Shown: piece after piece, positions 61,401 to 64,000 of the stretch
Layout: each line of letters starts with the position of its first letter
How positions within the stretch are numbered: position 1 is the stretch's first letter
The notes under the pieces: generated by a model
What the model was told of the DNA's origin: nothing
Seen by the model: only the letters and a program-made list of their open reading frames with translations
Databases searched by the model: none
Origin: Kalmanozyma brasiliensis GHG001
Taxonomy: Eukaryota > Basidiomycota > Ustilaginomycetes > Ustilaginales
NCBI RefSeq assembly: GCF_000497045.1
Contig: NW_015961970.1
Location: 1,612,802 to 1,676,801, forward strand
Direction of reading: 5' to 3'
DNA: 64,000 nt
Translations under genes and position numbers: made by a program

Positions 61401-63272
61401 GTGCAGGGCTATCCGCTCGCCGCCGAGACGTTCCTGTCCAGCTTCCCACAGACTTCAGCAGGCGAATACGTGCGAGCTCGTGCGCTCGTCCAGCTGCAGA
61501 GCCTCGACGACGCCAGCACGGCCTTTGAGAATGTGGTACCCGCGCTCGAGCTGGTCCCCACCGCACGCAACCGAGCCAACAACGGGCTGTTTGAGCTCCT
61601 TCCCTCCTCCATCACCAGCTTGGAAGGCGAGCACCGCGTCGCGACGTACCTCCGCCACGTGGCGCGCTTCTTCGAGCCCTTCGAGGCGTACGAGTACATC
61701 ATCCGGTTCCTGCAATCGAGCATCGAGGCCGTCGGCACCTACTCTGACCCGTCCGGCATCACGGCGGCACCCAAGGAGGTGTGGTTCACCATCTTCCGCA
61801 GCCAGCTTGCGCTGGACGACTTCAACGCTGCCTACGCCACGGTGATGTCAACGCCGCACCAGGACGTGAGGAGGGACTGCCTGCGCCATCTGGTCAGCGT
61901 CATGTGCGAGAGCGGTCACATCCAGCCCTTGCTCCACTTCACCTTCCCGGGTTTGCAGAGCGAGGTGGAGAAGACGCTCTCGTTCAAGGCGCGCAACAGC
62001 GATGCGTTGTCTGAGCCGAATTACTACGCGGTGCTGTACGCGTATCATGTGTTTAGGGGCGACTGGAAGTCGGCGGGTGCGGTGATGTATCAGCAGGCAG
62101 AAAGGTTGGGTGAGCTGTACCGCGCTCCGGCGGACGGACGGGATGCTGTGGAGAGGTTTACGCTGGTGGCCGTCGAGCAGGCGCAGAGCTATTTGGCGAG
62201 TATCAATGCGCTGACGCTGTTGCAGGGGGAGCATGCGTGGTTTGCGCACGCGGCTGCGGAGGAGGCGGGCGATGAGGAGTCGCTGTTCGAAAGCAAGATA
62301 CCTAGGGGTGCAGCGGTGAAGGGGAGCGATCTGACGCACTACATCCCCGCCTCGGCGTACAGCCAGCGTGTTCGGCCCATCCGCATCGTCAGCGTCGCAG
62401 ATGTGCGACGCGAGTACACCCTCGCCTTGGCCAGGCTCGAGTTGGTCAAGCGGTACCCCGATTTGGCGCTGCCCACCACCGTGCTCAGGCCAACGGACGC
62501 CGTGCTGCTCTTTGTCAACTGCGGCGCATTCGACTCGGCCTTCTCCACAGCCTGGAGCCTTGGTGTCGACATGACGCCCATCTTTGCCGCGCTCACCGTC
62601 AAGGCTGTTGCTCTATCTCGCGCCAAGCTCGATCGCGACGCAGTGACACCCACTGAGGATGTCCATCCCGAGATTGCAGAGCTGCAAGAGGCGGACGAGG
62701 ATGCAGCGGAACCGGAGGCGCTGTTCCTGGCGCAATCGGAAAAGTCGGCGTCATGGATAGGGCCTGCCGCGGAACGGGCGTGGCGCTTCGTACGCGAGCA
62801 CCTGCGTATGTACGACGATGAGGAGGGACGATACCACCATGTCGTACTCTCGCGTGCTGCGGCATTGGATCACAGGGTCATCCCGGGCTGGTTGACGGGG
62901 TGGTTCACCGAGACGCACAACGCCGACGTGCTCCTGCGCGTATACATTGATAACGCGCTCGTCGTTGAGGCTGCCCGCTTTGCCATCGACAGGTTGCGCA
63001 CGGCAACCAAACAGGTTGGAGGATTGACAAGGGCGAACGAGCAGTTCATCAGCGATCATGTTCTCGACACGATCCTGCTCAATCTGGATGCAAACGAGGG
63101 CACGGTGGTGCAAAGCAGGAAGGAGGAGGCGCGCAAGGCTAAGGGCGATCTGGAGCAGGCGAGACGCACCTATATCGAAGCGATTGGGAAGAGGGGTAGA
63201 ACGCTCAAGCGACACGCAGAGGAAGATGCGTTCAGGAAAGAGAGGCGGGGCGAGCAGCTGCGTGCGTTCTGA
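58401..63272 (+). CDS. NUP120: Nucleoporin Nup120/Nup160, Y-complex scaffold
   Basis: Large scaffold subunit of the Y (Nup84/Nup107) complex of the nuclear pore. 1623 aa from the ATG of MPLPYTPYKLASASL. The N-terminal beta-propeller covers roughly residues 60-520, with the WD-like blade FAASRDRKLRVWNLLTDSCI near residue 300, the typical Nup160 blade. After that the chain is helical (alpha-solenoid), with SLGLTDLRDTLAAGAKPLL, WFTIFRSQLALDDFNAAYAT, HQDVRRDCLRHLVSVMCES and FRGDWKSAGAVMYQQAERLG, the last a very conserved Nup160 segment. The C-terminal part (LSRAAALDHRVIPGWLTGWF) also matches the family. An in-frame ATG at 57900 would add 167 residues, but that part does not look like protein. Somewhat longer than human NUP160 (1436 aa) because of Ala/Ser-rich inserts in the middle. 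Confidence 0.92.
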   Translation: MPLPYTPYKLASASLAAPSALVGQNRDEDAVAVPTPHHPGSEGEAEPTNVAQHHAVDARLYFPSSSSHHFDGGYVLARVVAGGRELQLLWSTIGDQTAVAGSSSKALTRKQDTFSASLSPKLASEPARSFLFPAPLLPGIGLFADPTPSKLYVIAVTTTGFLYRLVFSAPHLFHDSRLASDWSSEYRIQHIASSDSVLSASIRGAANAAQLYVIDSGLALVTCADGTIVKLSRSSSGSRDTNDGAWKENVLRPTSFLSGVSRFFGRSNAISDSESSPSYALSLDVFSGEHGNALAFAASRDRKLRVWNLLTDSCIRTIDLPLQMDSLASSERQLVVKEDESASASEGSETQAYFSTVSRPFVKVFTPGSDDREGYGLYVLAYIPASPPSGNFFALYGVELEDTKGSSGGLGEVTLLWQKRCDADTRGRNVELRDVLFTPQGERGDGWLMWALWDAGAGPILKYAKVGVEAANPDESSMSIRSMAEDLSKDDWRTVSSERVYRPLHGEDFEATLEATREVIDAADIFIERVLEPGRFSEATLRLALSTYKEVSSSSADPPSTLFASLRDEVAATVASGCRLENDPRTGGPMYEKLYAARVREWMRFVGLAEQIEAAARWPIGLSLPASSFDGGKGDGEPVVPLVISRDTIALPVNEDEASIIERLQRNLFGAPSKVRPGAASDFANEERALLIHAADSHPTNILPTLGRTSATVAEVLTLVESASELTSCFTAPELEAFAAGLQNLLSDSLKISVKEALADVWSNNFAALGGEEASEVVARIATELGASLDSTLTDMAVLLSETASGASTPNNVSSVASTDLGSALAADGLVQTLTSRHRLAVSFMLLLSALAAEDKMADVVDNESRQIASALSIFQSLGAALQLARTDAALQVAGNATDMAESDSIVAKLNQMSVAGRKSREPHHFAAPTLLHQCVRDEVLSTSSASAEDAGLGFSLKIAVLRSLWSLGLTDLRDTLAAGAKPLLPYLNERHTSLAFAVLVQGYPLAAETFLSSFPQTSAGEYVRARALVQLQSLDDASTAFENVVPALELVPTARNRANNGLFELLPSSITSLEGEHRVATYLRHVARFFEPFEAYEYIIRFLQSSIEAVGTYSDPSGITAAPKEVWFTIFRSQLALDDFNAAYATVMSTPHQDVRRDCLRHLVSVMCESGHIQPLLHFTFPGLQSEVEKTLSFKARNSDALSEPNYYAVLYAYHVFRGDWKSAGAVMYQQAERLGELYRAPADGRDAVERFTLVAVEQAQSYLASINALTLLQGEHAWFAHAAAEEAGDEESLFESKIPRGAAVKGSDLTHYIPASAYSQRVRPIRIVSVADVRREYTLALARLELVKRYPDLALPTTVLRPTDAVLLFVNCGAFDSAFSTAWSLGVDMTPIFAALTVKAVALSRAKLDRDAVTPTEDVHPEIAELQEADEDAAEPEALFLAQSEKSASWIGPAAERAWRFVREHLRMYDDEEGRYHHVVLSRAAALDHRVIPGWLTGWFTETHNADVLLRVYIDNALVVEAARFAIDRLRTATKQVGGLTRANEQFISDHVLDTILLNLDANEGTVVQSRKEEARKAKGDLEQARRTYIEAIGKRGRTLKRHAEEDAFRKERRGEQLRAF

Positions 63273-64000
63273 ATGCTTACCAGCAGAAGCTGCCGACAGT
63301 GTAGTTGCGGTGCACAATCAAGCACCTCCCAGATACTTTACGGTAGCAAAGCCATCCGTGTCATACTGTATGTGAGAACGAGCCAGGTGGTGGGTAAGCC
63401 TGAACGTGACGAGTCCGAAGGCCACCAGAAGACCGCTCCTGAACGTCCACGTGACAGGATGTTGATCCGCAGAAGCTCTCTGACGGACATCGGGGCGGCA
63501 GCTCATCAGAAGAATCGAGTCTCGATGTCGATGCTGATTCTCCCGTACGAGGCTACCTAGCATACCGCCGGCCGAATACAGAAGGTCTCGGTCTGCAAAT
63601 AGGCTCACGGAGTAAGGAGATGCCCTAGAAAGGGGCCGGACGGAGCGCTTAGGCAGGACTGACGAGCTTCGAAAAAAAGGGCCTGCACAGCGCTTTCGGA
63701 AAAGACGGAAAGCTGAAAGTGTGGCTCATGCAGGCCATTGCATCGACTTTGGCTTTTTCGTAAGCCACGGTGGGACAGAAAGAGAGACTGACCTGCTGCC
63801 GTCGAATTCTCCGAAAGAGCGTCTCCGTCAAATCCGTGATTTTTCTTGGTGGAGCAAAGCGATGCCGGTCAAATGTTGTGCGGGGAGCGCGCCTGAGGCG
63901 GGTCGCTCGACCGACTGCAGCCTGCAAAGCATAGCTTGCCGTGAACTCCAGGTTGGTTGGCATGCCAACACCTGACGAGCCTCGACGAGCGAGACGAATA
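63273..64000. other. 3' flank of NUP160, nothing recognised
   Basis: 728 bp to the window edge. Short open frames on both strands lack recognisable motifs. Confidence 0.45.

Overview
The window is nuclear DNA from a fungus, most likely a smut or smut-related basidiomycete yeast (Ustilaginales type: Ustilago, Sporisorium, Moesziomyces or Pseudozyma). The genes are eukaryotic housekeeping genes, dense and GC-rich. They have few, short introns (about 70-120 nt, GTAAGT-like donors) and the coding regions are full of Ser/Ala/Pro-rich low-complexity tails. Exact species is inference; no marker gene fixes it.

Layout. 1-16.8 kb is a compact housekeeping block: AP endonuclease 2 (cut by the window edge), the SAGA subunit Sgf73, the DASH kinetochore subunit Dad2, V-ATPase subunit A, proteasome ATPase Rpt1, a GPATCH11-like G-patch protein, phosphatidylinositol synthase, Orc3 and a conserved-looking unknown protein. 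16.8-24.8 kb is gene-poor. It holds one small spliced gene that is easy to miss (a SCOC-like short coiled-coil protein, 96 aa) and a roughly 6 kb stretch with no gene I can support, ending in the pyrimidine-rich leader of a CBM21 protein phosphatase 1 regulatory subunit (Gac1-like).

28.7-34.1 kb looks like a small accessory island. It begins next to an intron-containing tRNA-Gln(CUG), and holds two tandem, diverged paralogues of unknown function (the first with an N-terminal pentapeptide-like array). Next comes an 813-aa cysteine-free secreted protein made of modules separated by Lys-Arg sites, the architecture of a Kex2-processed repeat precursor. The flanks of the paralogues share a nearly identical 37-bp block, so the duplication included regulatory DNA. 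This island is the best candidate here for an undescribed system.

34.9-48.5 kb is again housekeeping: V-ATPase subunit a (Vph1), an ITFG1-like FG-GAP membrane protein, RNase H2 subunit B, a divergent pair of complex I genes (NDUFS8 and NDUFV2 homologues) followed by MIC60, and an unknown Ser-rich protein. After a 3 kb intergenic region come a vacuolar carboxypeptidase S-like M20 peptidase, an HSL-like esterase, an orphan last exon of an NADH-cytochrome b5 reductase (gene relic), a GPI-anchored chitin deacetylase with a three-copy 25-bp repeat just upstream of its TATA box, and the nucleoporin Nup120/Nup160.

All calls come from reading the translations and recognising family motifs. No similarity search was run; splice sites were placed by hand from donor, acceptor, reading frame and family fit.
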